In this document: one piece after another, positions 26,262 to 35,661 of the stretch
Layout: the number at the start of each line of letters is the position of its first letter
Numbering within the stretch: the first letter of the stretch is position 1
Assembly: GCF_001485215.1 (NCBI RefSeq)
Contig: NZ_BBWW01000004.1
Coordinates: forward strand, 1-64,000
DNA length: 64,000 bases
Direction of reading: 5' to 3'
Source of the DNA: Leptolyngbya sp. NIES-2104
GTDB lineage: Bacteria; Cyanobacteriota; Cyanobacteriia; Leptolyngbyales; Leptolyngbyaceae
Made by a program: the position numbers and the translations under genes
Notes under the pieces: generated by a model
The model's database searches: none
What the model saw: only the letters and a program-made list of their open reading frames with translations
What the model was told of the DNA's origin: nothing

Positions 26262-27272
26262 TTATCCTGCTGTCATGCCGAGCAGAGAGATCAATTGTGG
26301 AAAGCGATCGATTTGTGAGTGTCGAGCGACTTTAAATCGCCCTTTGGTCGCTTCTTCTAAAGGTTCGGCTAAAGATGCAGAGCCGCCAATGACGAGGACT
26401 TCGCCGATTTCGCTCATCCATTGATTCCATCGGCTTCGTAATTCTGCTCGAATGTCGGAAAGCCATTGTTCGCGGCAAATCTCAAACTGTTTTTGAAACT
26501 GAAAGCCGCTGGTTCCGAGTGTAAAATCCTGCCGCTCGATGCCATCCATGATTTGGGACAAATCAGGACTGTTGGTAAGCTGGGGTGTGATTCGGGCGCT
26601 GATGCGACGAGCAAGATCATACGTGCCGGGGAGAATGGCATCGGCTTCACGAATGAGCGAACCGCCGACACTATAAAGTCTGCCGATTCCAGTTCCGCCA
26701 CCAAGATCTAGAACTCCGTTAAGTTGTCGTTTACTACGGTATAAATCGCGCTTCATGGCGAAGTTGTAAGCGGCTTGGGTTTCGTCGATCGGCTTCACTT
26801 CATGCACGACGGCTGTAATGCGTTGTCCGTTGCGGGTGAATTGGTGGGTGCCTTCAACTTTTTTCAACTCTGCAATATCTGCTTGATTGCGGCTGTTTGG
26901 AAGAGCAATGACGAGCCTTTGAACAACGACAGCGCTACTGCCGGGATGAGGTTCGATCGCGGCTAAAACCAATTTCTTCGCCAATTCGCATTTGTTGTCT
27001 TGAAAAACTGGTGTACCGCGCATATCGCGGGCGACTGCACCCAGGCAGAAGTGATTATCGCCAGCGCTGATGACGACGCTGTGATCGTCGGGGGTAGGAT
27101 CATCGAATCCTGGCTCAAACTGCTTGATGAATGCGGGGATGATGCGGGGACGGTTATCGATGTCGAGCCATTTGAGAGTGCGGTTGCCGCCATCGAAAAC
27201 GACGATCGCTCTCTTGAGCAGAACGCTTTCACTCAATGACCGTGCATTAGATGTAGCGAGATTGTTAAACAT
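26262..27272 (-). CDS. ParM-like actin-family ATPase (second), first gene of cassette 1
   Basis: A 336-residue actin-fold ATPase. The phosphate-1 loop is VVFDGGNRTLKW (about 28-40), phosphate-2 is GVLDLGGGTGIGRLY and the adenosine motif is VLVIGGSASL. It differs clearly from the actin-like protein at 18419. The genes that follow (RHH-like, acidic, bitopic, multi-pass, ATPase) are spaced 4 to 60 bases apart in the same direction, so this gene heads a six-gene operon. The palindrome and AACATG repeats at 27397-27491 lie 125 bases upstream. A filament-forming role in segregation is likely by family; why it is linked to membrane genes is open. Confidence 0.8.
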   Translation of the reverse strand: MFNNLATSNARSLSESVLLKRAIVVFDGGNRTLKWLDIDNRPRIIPAFIKQFEPGFDDPTPDDHSVVISAGDNHFCLGAVARDMRGTPVFQDNKCELAKKLVLAAIEPHPGSSAVVVQRLVIALPNSRNQADIAELKKVEGTHQFTRNGQRITAVVHEVKPIDETQAAYNFAMKRDLYRSKRQLNGVLDLGGGTGIGRLYSVGGSLIREADAILPGTYDLARRISARITPQLTNSPDLSQIMDGIERQDFTLGTSGFQFQKQFEICREQWLSDIRAELRSRWNQWMSEIGEVLVIGGSASLAEPLEEATKGRFKVARHSQIDRFPQLISLLGMTAG

Positions 27273-27396
27273 AAAACTCTGCTTTTCCTGAGAAGTAGGT
27301 CAAATGCTGATGCTGCTTTGGAGCAAGGCTATCTAGAGCAACCTGGAAAGTGCGTTTCTATGAGCGCTGCACGTCCTTTTGTTGTTCTACCTGCGA

Positions 27397-27491
27397 ACAC
27401 GATAACATGTTAACATGTTATCGTGTCAACATGCAGACACGAAAAATTAGAGAGTTCTACAAACATGGCAACATGGAGGCATACAAACATG
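27397..27491. promoter_or_regulatory. 30-bp perfect palindrome and six AACATG repeats
   Basis: 27397-27426 is a perfect palindrome built on ACACGATAACATG and its complement. AACATG occurs at 27404, 27412, 27428, 27462, 27470 and 27486, the last overlapping the start codon of the RHH gene. The cluster lies between the divergent actin-like operon and the RHH gene and could be both operator and centromere of this segregation module. Confidence 0.65.
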
Positions 27492-27698
27492 TACGACGAT
27501 ATGGCAGCAGTAAGGCGAAACGACCCAAACTTTGCTCAGGTGAGTGGATATATCCCAAAAGAAATGGCTTTGCAGTTCAAAATTGCTTGCACAGCCAAAG
27601 AAATCAGCATGACCGAGGGATTGGAACAAGCAGTTAGTTTGTGGTTAGAAAAGAACGCGCACGACAAAGCTCCTGTCAGTAAAAACAGAGACGATTAA
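27489..27698 (+). CDS. Small RHH-type DNA-binding protein
   Basis: A 69-residue protein from ATG 27489, which has GGAGG at 27475-27479. The frame is open from GTG 27423 inside the palindrome, but that lacks a ribosome site. The C-terminal half (VSGYIPKEMALQFKIACTAK then EGLEQAVSLWLEK) is a strand followed by two helices as in CopG/ParG proteins. It is divergent from the actin-like gene, with AACATG repeats covering its leader. It is probably the repressor and centromere binder of the module. Confidence 0.7.
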   Translation: MYDDMAAVRRNDPNFAQVSGYIPKEMALQFKIACTAKEISMTEGLEQAVSLWLEKNAHDKAPVSKNRDD

Positions 27699-27711
27699 GA
27701 AGGTGATCGCC

Positions 27712-28344
27712 ATGATTCAAGCCATTCCTAAGCCGTTTACGTTTGAAGAATTCGTCGCGTGGTATCCCGAAAACGGACGCTACGAGCTAATTGATGGAAT
27801 TGTTGTCGAGACGCAACCCACCGGACCGCACGAAGATGTCACTGAATTTGTTTCAACCGCGCTCACCCTGGAAGCGAATCGGCTGAAACTGCCCTACAAA
27901 TTCCCCCGACGCGCACTGGTCAAAGCCCCTAGCTGGAATACGGGTTATCTGCCTGATGTCTTAGTTATTAACAAAGAGGCATTGGCAAGCGAACCCCTAT
28001 GGCAGCGTGAAGCCACGATCACGCAAGGCGCTTCAATTCGATTAGTCGTAGAAGTAGTCAGTACAAATTGGGAAACCGATTACGCTCGGAAACTGGAAGA
28101 TTACGAGGATATGAATATCGCTGAGTACTGGGTCGTTGACCACATGGCTCTGGGTGGTAAGAAATACATCGGTTTTCCAAAACGCCCCACAATTTCGGTC
28201 TACCAACTCGTTGACGGAGAATACCAGGTGCAGCGATTTCGCGGCAGCGACCCTTGCGGTATCTGCGAAGCAGCGCGCATTATCTCCCCAACGTTCAAAG
28301 AGCTACAGTTAACGGCTGAACAAGTCTTTGCGGCTGGAGGGTGA
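27712..28344 (+). CDS. Uma2-family (DUF820) endonuclease-like protein
   Basis: A 210-residue Uma2 protein. It shows the family start (FTFEEFVAWYPENGRYELIDG), the nuclease-core strands with LPDVLVI and RLVVEVVS, and IAEYWVVDH. ATG 27712 follows AAGAAGG by 9 bases; a GTG at 27703 is possible. It lies 13 bases after the RHH gene and may be co-transcribed, with no evident link to segregation. Its role is unknown. Confidence 0.9.
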   Translation: MIQAIPKPFTFEEFVAWYPENGRYELIDGIVVETQPTGPHEDVTEFVSTALTLEANRLKLPYKFPRRALVKAPSWNTGYLPDVLVINKEALASEPLWQREATITQGASIRLVVEVVSTNWETDYARKLEDYEDMNIAEYWVVDHMALGGKKYIGFPKRPTISVYQLVDGEYQVQRFRGSDPCGICEAARIISPTFKELQLTAEQVFAAGG

Positions 28345-28351
28345 GATCCCA

Positions 28352-30019
28352 ATGGCAACAAATGACTCTACCCCTGAAACATCAGATGTCTTATTGGGTT
28401 GGGAGGCATTCACAGAGCTTTGGAATACTGACATTCCTAAAGTTTCAGATTGGATTGAGCGAGCCGAAACTTGCTTGATCACGCTTCTCAAAGCAAAAGA
28501 CGTAACTGATGTTAACCTCAGCAGCGAACTGAAGCTGTGCAAAACGCGCTTAGAATCTGCAAAACCCCTGATTGATGGAGTTTTCACACTCTTTCAATCC
28601 CTGGAGAAGCCACCCGAACTGAAAGAGCGATCATCTCTCATTGCCAAACAAGTCGAAAGCATCAACAAGAAAATCACTTCTTTGAGTCGCCAACTCGAAG
28701 AAGTTTCTGATTCTACGATCGCCAGCGCTCCAAAAGCAGGTCGGCTTTTTCGCGCCAAAACCTTTCATTCACTGCCCACAAGCGCACCAATGATCAGTTC
28801 ACTAGCATCTCAAATGCGACGTGACCTGTGGCAAGAGCGAGATGGTGTTTCAGTTTTTGAGAAGCGATCGAAGAGCAATCCTCAGAACTACATCGAGCAT
28901 TACATTTCGGGTCCTGGAGATATCTCTCTGCTTCCGTGGGATGCCGCCGAAAAAATCATCAACCAATTTGGCTTCAACACGGTCAGATTGCAATTGCTGC
29001 TTGCAGCTCACGCGATGAATCTGGCAGAACCCTGGAATGGCTCCTTTACCCTTTCTGGTGAAGATCTCCTTAAAGATCTCGGCTGGAACAATCGAAAAGA
29101 TATTTCACTCAGCAAGAAGCTTTCTGAGTTGGTGAACTGTGCTTTCGCGCTAGACTGCCTACTCGTCAAGGTTGAGTGGAAAGAAGGACAGCCCACAAAA
29201 CGCGGAATGGAAGTCACCGTTGAGACTTCCAGAATGTGGAATATCGCCATCAGTGCAACCGGACAGAAGAATCTTCTAACGGGTGAATTGGAAGATATTC
29301 AGAAAGCTGAATTTCAAATCCGCCCTGGTGCCTGGACAGAGAAGTTTCTGAATCGTGGTGGCGCGAAAGCAAGAGAAGCACTTTATCAATTTGGGTATCT
29401 CGCTCAAAATGTTCTCTCGATCGATCCATATCACAACGAGCTTGCTTTACGATTAGCCATTCATCTCAGCGTAGAGAGCAGAATTCATCAATCTGGAGGC
29501 TATCGAGTCCGAACTTTACTAGAGTCTGTCCTAGTAGGGTACGAGAACAAAATCATCCAGGCTCAACGCGATCGCGACAAAGCCCGCGATTTAATGAACC
29601 AATGGAACGAAGCCTTGAAGACTTTTCTCAGAATTGGATGGTTAATCGAGTTTGACGAGAGTTACCCAGAGATTCTTAGACCCGACAGCAAAGCTCGCAG
29701 ACCAAAAGGCTACCTAGAGATGTTATTGGAAAGCAAGCTGACAATTCAGCCATCCGACCCAATTCCAAACTTACTCTCCAGAATCCAAGCCAGTCGAAGT
29801 ACACGCCAGAGCTTGCCTAAACCTCGATCGCTCCCCAGCGCAAGCCAACCTCTCACGGGCGACCAGGTTCGTGCTGCTCGCAAAAGCCAGAAATGGAGTC
29901 AGGCGAAGTTAGCGGGGCTGTTAAACATTTCACAACCGCTGATCTCACAAATCGAAGCTGGAACCCGCGAACCGACTCCAGAAATTGAGGCAGGACTCAG
30001 AAAACTCCTCAGTCTCTAA
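28352..30019 (+). CDS. Large protein with C-terminal XRE helix-turn-helix, next to the origin
   Basis: A 555-residue protein from ATG 28352 (GGAGGG 11 bases upstream). The N-terminal 130 residues are helical and coiled-coil-like, the middle is unrecognised, and the last 65 residues form an XRE/Cro helix-turn-helix (QVRAARKSQKWSQAKLAGLL then SQPLISQIEAGTREP). It directly precedes the iteron region and the CyRepA gene. It may be a replication or copy-number regulator. The middle part might be a winged-helix replication domain; this could not be confirmed by eye. Confidence 0.6.
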   Translation: MATNDSTPETSDVLLGWEAFTELWNTDIPKVSDWIERAETCLITLLKAKDVTDVNLSSELKLCKTRLESAKPLIDGVFTLFQSLEKPPELKERSSLIAKQVESINKKITSLSRQLEEVSDSTIASAPKAGRLFRAKTFHSLPTSAPMISSLASQMRRDLWQERDGVSVFEKRSKSNPQNYIEHYISGPGDISLLPWDAAEKIINQFGFNTVRLQLLLAAHAMNLAEPWNGSFTLSGEDLLKDLGWNNRKDISLSKKLSELVNCAFALDCLLVKVEWKEGQPTKRGMEVTVETSRMWNIAISATGQKNLLTGELEDIQKAEFQIRPGAWTEKFLNRGGAKAREALYQFGYLAQNVLSIDPYHNELALRLAIHLSVESRIHQSGGYRVRTLLESVLVGYENKIIQAQRDRDKARDLMNQWNEALKTFLRIGWLIEFDESYPEILRPDSKARRPKGYLEMLLESKLTIQPSDPIPNLLSRIQASRSTRQSLPKPRSLPSASQPLTGDQVRAARKSQKWSQAKLAGLLNISQPLISQIEAGTREPTPEIEAGLRKLLSL

Positions 30020-30096
30020 AGTCAGCCGCAATCGATCGCGCTCAAACCCAGAACGAAGAGGAAACCGTCAGGTTGATCCTCGTAGAGTCGTGCGGC

Positions 30097-30337
30097 TTTA
30101 TTACAACCGTTTATCCCGCTGTTCGCGGCAAAAAGTTGTAATAAAAAAATTAATTAAAAAAATCGACCTCAAAGCCTTACACAGCAGAGCTTTAACCGTT
30201 ATTACAAAATTGCCGCATCGTCCCACAATTTGCCCGGATCAACCCACAATTCGCCCGGATCAACCCACAATCCATTTTCAAAAGCCTTACACCGTCAAGC
30301 TTTCAGCGTTTTATTACAACCTGATCAATATTGATCA
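30097..30337. other. Candidate plasmid replication origin with iteron-like repeats
   Basis: The 493-base gap 30020-30512 carries dense repeats. TTTATTACAAC lies at 30097-30107 and 30310-30320, its complement at 30135-30145, and a partial copy at 30199-30207. An A/T-only stretch follows at about 30140-30162. A 21-bp unit beginning CCCACAATT is repeated at 30222-30242 and 30243-30263, with a third start at 30264. A 16-bp palindrome lies at 30322-30337. Iterons, an AT-rich stretch and the adjacent initiator gene together suggest the origin. Confidence 0.6.
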
Positions 30338-30512
30338 ATTTAAAGCAAACGCAAAACGGCTTTTTGAAAACCTGGCAAGATCTGGCAGTCCATTTTTCTA
30401 GAGAGACTAAACGCCCTATGCCCTCTCGTCACAGCTCCCAAACTTGTCAGATTTCCATCGATCGCCATTCAGAAAAAACTGCTCACTTCTCCCCGTCGAT
30501 CGGAGGTGACAA

Positions 30513-33500
30513 ATGAAGGATTTCACCTCAACTCGTCGCAACAATCCCTGCCAACTCTGCGACGACACGAAAGGAAAGTGCCGAGAAACGCCTATTATTC
30601 GCCTCTGTATGACCTTTGCAGACGCGCTCCAGTCTGTTCCAGGGTTCAAATTCATCGGACGCACAAAAGACGATTTGTGGGGTAAATGGGTCGAGGACGA
30701 CGGGCGCACCTGGACAGAGCAAGAACGCGATCGCTGGCGACAGGAACAGCGTGATAAACGCCAACAACGCGCCGAGGAAGAGGCTCAACGTCGAGCGGCT
30801 GCGATGACTGCTGAAGAACGAGATCGTCACAATCGCCAACTTCTCGATCAATTGACGCTTCATCCCATCGATCGTGCCGACCTGCACAGACGTAATCTCA
30901 CTGATGAGCAGATTACAAAATGGGGCGTGAAGTCCGTCGAGCAGTGGCAAAAACTAGAACACGAACTGCCGCATACCTTGCCAGGTGTAAATCTTACTGG
31001 GGACTCGTTGAACGTTCCCGGTGCTGGGTATCTCTGTCCAATTCACGACGTTGAAGGATTTTTAGTCGGATTTCAGATTCGACTGCGTAACGGTGATACT
31101 CGCTATCTCTGGCTCACCAGCGCCACTAAAAAACGCCCGAATGGTGCAACACCTCATTTACCAAATGGTGAGCTTCCACTGGCTGTCCATCGTTCAGAGC
31201 ATCTCGTCAAGCAAAACATTGCTTTAACCGAAGGAGTCGGAGCAAAGCCGTTTATCACCGCTCAGCGCCGAGGACAGATCACGATCGGTGCAGCAGGCGG
31301 ACAATTTGCCGGTAGTCCAAAAACACTTAAAGCAACCCTCGATCGTCTTTCAGTCGAGCTAAACACAAAAACGATCGACTTCTACCCTGATGCGGGCGCG
31401 ATTCATAACCGTCATGTGATGCGGCAGTATCGCAGTACTTGGCGCTTGTTACGAAAGTGGAATTATCAAGTTCGAGTCGCTTGGTGGGAACAAGAAACCA
31501 AAGCAGCGCCAGATGTCGATGAACTGGAAGATTTCAGCACGATCGCTTGGCTTTCAACCGCGCAAGTCGAGGCAATGGCTCACCCTCGATTCGATTGGTT
31601 GGAGCAAATCAAGAAAAAGCTACAACAGAAACCCAAGCCTGTAGAGTCGGCGGCAGCACTACGAGTCACATTAGATGAAAGTCAAATTCATAAGTATGCA
31701 GGAGGAAATCGACTTCAAACCTGGCAAACTGCGATCGCTCAAGGATATCGTTATGTTCTCGATCGTTCGCTTCCTGGCTGCGGCAAATCCTACGACTCCG
31801 GTAATGTAGACCCTAAAAGCTTTGAAGCCGCGCAGGTAATCTACTTGTCCGATCAGCACCGCAATCCGACCGTTGAAACGCTCGATATTGCAAACGGTTG
31901 GATTGATTTAGAAGCGCGACACGCAGGACTCACCAGAGAAGCAACCCCTAGCGGCAAAACACGATTGCGACGATCGGGAAAAGGAGAAATCCCAAGTATT
32001 TCAGCAAACTGTACTCGTAATCAGGTAATCGCTGCACTCAGAGCCAAGCATGTGTCTGGAGCAGACACAGCGGCGACTATTTGCAGCACTTGTCCACTAC
32101 GCGAACCCTGCACTCATGCAGAAGGGGCAGGCTATGGCTTTCTCAACCAGCGCCGTTCTGCGCTCTCCTCGCCTAAGTTGCGAGCACATCCTGATAGTCT
32201 GCCTGATCCACAAGACTACCCACTGACCGATACAGTCTTGCTGATAGATGAACCAGGGCAAATCTTTCAGAATAAGCAGAACATCCAGATCACCCTCAAA
32301 GACTTAGAACAAACCATTCTCAAACTTATCGGTCACTTCCGCTTATTTGAAGCCGTAGAGCCTCTAATCGCAGCATTACTGCCTTATCTAGACAAATCAG
32401 AAAAAATCGGCAAGTTTGGCATTAACCACCTCGAACTCATTCAAAAACTGCCCGTTCCGATCGTCAACCTCGAAGCATTATCACAAATTCTCAACCCAGA
32501 CCTCAGTTTTCTTAACACCACCGCAGAACACGGTGTTGATCTCGCTGATTTACCCCGACTCTTGAGAAAGCAATTCTCAGAGCGCGACACCCAAACCGCA
32601 GCGCAAGCAGAAGAACGAGTGATCAAACAATGGCTGCCAAATCTGATTGGGGTCTTAGCTGGACAAATTCCAGGGGCATCGATTCGGATTGAATATCAAG
32701 GACTGACTCTAACCCTGCCGGACGATCGACATCGTGGAATCGCTCAAGCTGCTAAAGCCGCCATTTTCCTGGATGGTACGCTCCAACCGATTGATCTCGC
32801 GCTGAAGCTCGGCTGCAAGCCTGAAGAAATCTTTGTCTGCCAGCAAATCATTCCAAATCAGCAAAATCTCAAAATCACTCAGGTGATTGACTTGGGACGC
32901 ATGGGCATACAACGCGGAGCTGACCAACAGAAGCGGGCAAATGCGATCGTCGCTCACTATCTTGAACTAGATTCTGCAACGAAAGTCATCGACTTTAAGA
33001 AATTTGCGAAAGAAGGAATGGGGGCGTGGTGGCGTGACAGTCGAGGCACAAATGACTTTGAGCAAGCCAGCAGACTCATTCTCATTGGCACTCCTTGCCG
33101 CAATCTGGCAGACCTACAAGCGGAATATGCTGTTCTCGGCGGCGGATTTCCTGACGAGAATGATTCAGATTTCAAAGGATTTATTGATCGTGCAATTCTC
33201 GCTGACATTCATCAAGCGATCGGGCGATTACGGGCACATCGTCGCCTTGATGAGTCCCTTGAAATCGTTCTTCTGAGCAATTTCTCGATCGACGTTTCCA
33301 CAACTCTGGTAAAGGCATTGGATATCACTCCAGGAGCCGCAACGAAATGGGAGCGATTTGTTTTAGCAGTTAAATCAGCGATTGAATCATTGACCGCTTC
33401 AGGTGAAAAGATTACACAGACATTAGTTGCAAAAATTTCAGGCTACACGCAGCAGTATTTGTCACGCCACTGGAAACTACTACAAACGCTATTGAGATTC

Positions 33501-33770
33501 TCTAATAGCAAAAGTAGTAAAACAGTAGAATCACCTCCTGATGATCTTATTGCTACTTTTGCGCCCATATTAGAATCAGCCCTCGTGTCCTGCAAAACAC
33601 CTGGTGAAGTTCTTGAAACGACTGACGAATTCTTTTTCGATTGGCTGGAGCCTGCCCTGCACGAATCTTTCTGGAATCAATTAAAGGCAGAGACGCAGAT
33701 TCGCATTCTGGAAGCGCTAATTTTGGTTCTACCGCCCGCACAATTGATAACACTAACCATCGCTGCCTAA
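30513..33770 (+). CDS. CyRepA1-type plasmid replication protein
   Basis: A 1085-residue initiator. The N-terminus has a Cys cluster (NPCQLCDDTKGKC), then a Toprim/DUF3854-like primase region with LTEG (Glu240), GAAGGQF and YPDAGA (Asp293). The helicase part has Walker A LPGCGKS (420-426), a second Cys cluster (ICSTCPLREPC), LLIDEPG and QAIGRLRAHRR. This order matches cyanobacterial CyRepA proteins, which drive replication of plasmids such as pSYSA. GGAGG lies 6 bases before the ATG. It supports the view that the window is a plasmid. Confidence 0.85.
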   Translation: MKDFTSTRRNNPCQLCDDTKGKCRETPIIRLCMTFADALQSVPGFKFIGRTKDDLWGKWVEDDGRTWTEQERDRWRQEQRDKRQQRAEEEAQRRAAAMTAEERDRHNRQLLDQLTLHPIDRADLHRRNLTDEQITKWGVKSVEQWQKLEHELPHTLPGVNLTGDSLNVPGAGYLCPIHDVEGFLVGFQIRLRNGDTRYLWLTSATKKRPNGATPHLPNGELPLAVHRSEHLVKQNIALTEGVGAKPFITAQRRGQITIGAAGGQFAGSPKTLKATLDRLSVELNTKTIDFYPDAGAIHNRHVMRQYRSTWRLLRKWNYQVRVAWWEQETKAAPDVDELEDFSTIAWLSTAQVEAMAHPRFDWLEQIKKKLQQKPKPVESAAALRVTLDESQIHKYAGGNRLQTWQTAIAQGYRYVLDRSLPGCGKSYDSGNVDPKSFEAAQVIYLSDQHRNPTVETLDIANGWIDLEARHAGLTREATPSGKTRLRRSGKGEIPSISANCTRNQVIAALRAKHVSGADTAATICSTCPLREPCTHAEGAGYGFLNQRRSALSSPKLRAHPDSLPDPQDYPLTDTVLLIDEPGQIFQNKQNIQITLKDLEQTILKLIGHFRLFEAVEPLIAALLPYLDKSEKIGKFGINHLELIQKLPVPIVNLEALSQILNPDLSFLNTTAEHGVDLADLPRLLRKQFSERDTQTAAQAEERVIKQWLPNLIGVLAGQIPGASIRIEYQGLTLTLPDDRHRGIAQAAKAAIFLDGTLQPIDLALKLGCKPEEIFVCQQIIPNQQNLKITQVIDLGRMGIQRGADQQKRANAIVAHYLELDSATKVIDFKKFAKEGMGAWWRDSRGTNDFEQASRLILIGTPCRNLADLQAEYAVLGGGFPDENDSDFKGFIDRAILADIHQAIGRLRAHRRLDESLEIVLLSNFSIDVSTTLVKALDITPGAATKWERFVLAVKSAIESLTASGEKITQTLVAKISGYTQQYLSRHWKLLQTLLRFSNSKSSKTVESPPDDLIATFAPILESALVSCKTPGEVLETTDEFFFDWLEPALHESFWNQLKAETQIRILEALILVLPPAQLITLTIAA

Positions 33771-33843
33771 AATTGATCCTAAACGCATTTCGCCATACAC
33801 AAGATCGCGCAGTTTTCGTTGCCCATTCCAAATGGAGAGTAAA

Positions 33844-34179
33844 ATGTCATCCACCCGCCACTACATGGCGATCGTCCTTTACGAGTCGTCCTGTTCTGCA
33901 TCGGACTATAAACCGTTGTATGAGGAATGCTGGACAATTATCGAAGCTGATTCTGAGGAACACGCTCGACAAAAGGCGCACACTCACGCTCAACAAGCTC
34001 AACACAGCTATGAGAACCAATTTGCAGAGATGATAACTGTCACGTTCAAGCAGATCGTAGATGTCGCACCCTTGCTCAATGATGTCGTTGAGGATGGTGC
34101 TGAATTATATGCTCGATTCTTCCGTAACTATCAGGCATATTGCCAGTTCGAGCCGCTTCTAGGTGGTGAACCTCTTTAG
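33844..34179 (+). CDS. DUF4288-like protein
   Basis: A 111-residue protein. The core YMAIVLYESS with WTIIEADSEEHARQKA resembles DUF4288, a small family of unknown function common in cyanobacteria. ATG 33844 is preferred because GGAGAG lies just before it; ATG 33832 is in the same frame. It follows the replication gene in the same direction. No catalytic motif is visible. Confidence 0.6.
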   Translation: MSSTRHYMAIVLYESSCSASDYKPLYEECWTIIEADSEEHARQKAHTHAQQAQHSYENQFAEMITVTFKQIVDVAPLLNDVVEDGAELYARFFRNYQAYCQFEPLLGGEPL

Positions 34180-34206
34180 AACTCCACCGGAAATTTCTAG
34201 TGATTT

Positions 34207-35049
34207 CTATGCTTGCGTCTGCAACCAGAAATCAACGTCTTGCAGCGAGGAGAATTCTAGCAGCGCGATCGCTAACGCAGTCAACTGATCTGCCGAAAGT
34301 TGCTGAATTTGAGCCTGCTTTTCTGGCGGGATCGCTCCGAATCGATGCGAAAGCTGTTGCAGTATCATCACTGCACCCTGCTCCTGCATTGCTTCTTGAT
34401 ACACTCGTGTGTGCTTCAGTTCGCCGAGTCCTAACATCGTCTCAATTTCCTCGCGGCTAAATTTTGGAAACTTGTAGACGAACACCGTCTCAATTAATTC
34501 TACATAAGCATTTTGGGTCTGTACATCCGTAAGCTCTTGCTGAATTCGGTTAAGCAGGGTTCGCCCTCGCTCTGGCGCAACTTGAGGTTTCATTCCAATT
34601 AGTTGCATCACCCCCAGCCCTAAAGAGCGATCGCCGTATTCTAACGGCAATCTGTCTAAATAAATGCGCTGGAGCCGAGGATTATCTTCAAATTCTGAGT
34701 ACTGTTTGGGAATGCCGGGATCAAAGCGTTTCTTCGTAAAAATGAGAACTGCCCGCCAATTATTGCTGGGCTGATAATCTTTCAAATACAGATAGATTTC
34801 TCCAAAGAAGCGATAATAGATGTTTTCGCCTTTCTTATCCCTATAGGCTTGAGTCTCTACAAAGAAGATTGGCAGGTCGATCGCGTAGATCGGTGGGATC
34901 AGGATGCCGTCGATCGTGAAGGCGGTTTGCTTCACCTCCTGCGATCCAAATCCGTAAGTTGTGCCTCTGGGATTGTCGTCGCCAATCAACTCAAATAGTG
35001 TATTTGGTGCGACCTGAAAAATTTTGTAAAAGATTGAATCTGTTTTCAA
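34207..35049 (-). CDS. Rpn/DUF2887-family nuclease-like protein
   Basis: About 280 residues. The start KTDSIFYKIFQVAPNTLFEL, the PIYAIDLPIFFVETQAY core (PD-(D/E)XK-like) and the C-terminal helices with LSREEIETMLGLGEL-like sequence mark the Rpn family (recombination-promoting nuclease / DUF2887). The family start suggests TTG 35049; another TTG lies at 35079. The gene appears intact. Such genes are mobile and numerous in cyanobacteria; the role here is unknown. Confidence 0.85.
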   Translation of the reverse strand: MKTDSIFYKIFQVAPNTLFELIGDDNPRGTTYGFGSQEVKQTAFTIDGILIPPIYAIDLPIFFVETQAYRDKKGENIYYRFFGEIYLYLKDYQPSNNWRAVLIFTKKRFDPGIPKQYSEFEDNPRLQRIYLDRLPLEYGDRSLGLGVMQLIGMKPQVAPERGRTLLNRIQQELTDVQTQNAYVELIETVFVYKFPKFSREEIETMLGLGELKHTRVYQEAMQEQGAVMILQQLSHRFGAIPPEKQAQIQQLSADQLTALAIALLEFSSLQDVDFWLQTQA

Positions 35050-35103
35050 GGGCGGTTTGTAGAAAACGATAGTGTACAACGAATTGAATCGCCTGCTGAT
35101 TCA

Positions 35104-35514
35104 TCAAGGCTCAGTTTTTGCGGTTTTTAGCGTCTTGCCGATGTATTCGCTCACGACTTTCTTTCCGTTCCAGCGGTACGCATACCAGTAAGGACCATGT
35201 AAGGCACCGCTGGCGCATTTACAGCCTTTTTTGCCACATTTAATTTTTTCCAATTGGTAAGTCACCCTTCCCGTCTTATGACTGCTAACGATCTCTCGTC
35301 CGAGTTTGGCGATGATTTCTAACGGTGCGATCGGTTCATCCTCTAGCGTTGTTCCAAGCCAATCACGCAGCTTGGCTAGATTTGGCTTGGTGGATGAGCT
35401 GGTTGTAAGAATGGCGGTGAGCAGTGTATGTAGCGATCGCCTCTGCTCCAGAGAAATGTCGTTCAACTCCAGATAATAGTCGTTGCAAGCATCAGGCGTG
35501 GAGGGACTGTGCAT
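35104..35514 (-). CDS. DUF6788-like zinc-binding protein
   Basis: A 136-residue protein. A helical N-terminus is followed by CGKKGCKCASG and HGPYWYAYRWNGKKVVSEYIG, the Cys-rich and aromatic pattern of DUF6788, often seen in cyanobacterial mobile regions. The cysteines probably bind zinc. The strong inverted repeat at 35522-35573 lies directly upstream of its start and could be its operator. Confidence 0.7.
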   Translation of the reverse strand: MHSPSTPDACNDYYLELNDISLEQRRSLHTLLTAILTTSSSTKPNLAKLRDWLGTTLEDEPIAPLEIIAKLGREIVSSHKTGRVTYQLEKIKCGKKGCKCASGALHGPYWYAYRWNGKKVVSEYIGKTLKTAKTEP

Positions 35515-35521
35515 CGCTCAG

Positions 35522-35573
35522 TTTCTTATGTAAGTTAATCGCTCGATAAAACTATTCTAACTTACATAAGAAA
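35522..35573. repeat. 16-bp perfect inverted repeat with 20-base spacer
   Basis: 35522-35537 and 35558-35573 are exact reverse complements, based on TTTCTTATGTAAGTTA. The site lies between the DUF6788-like gene and the serine recombinase. It could be an operator or a recombinase crossover/accessory site. There is no T-run, so a terminator is less likely. Confidence 0.6.
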
Positions 35574-35661
35574 GCAAAGATACTAACAAATTGGCGACAA
35601 CCGCTGGAGCTGCCGAAACATTCCGATTCGATTAAATTTGTAGGGAGTAAGAGACGACCAT

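Noticed and set aside
29985-30401. Open frame of 138 codons after the helix-turn-helix gene
   Set aside because: Its repeated PDQPTI-type peptides come from the 21-bp DNA repeats and it spans the candidate origin. There is no ribosome site and no protein-like character elsewhere, so it is treated as non-coding.
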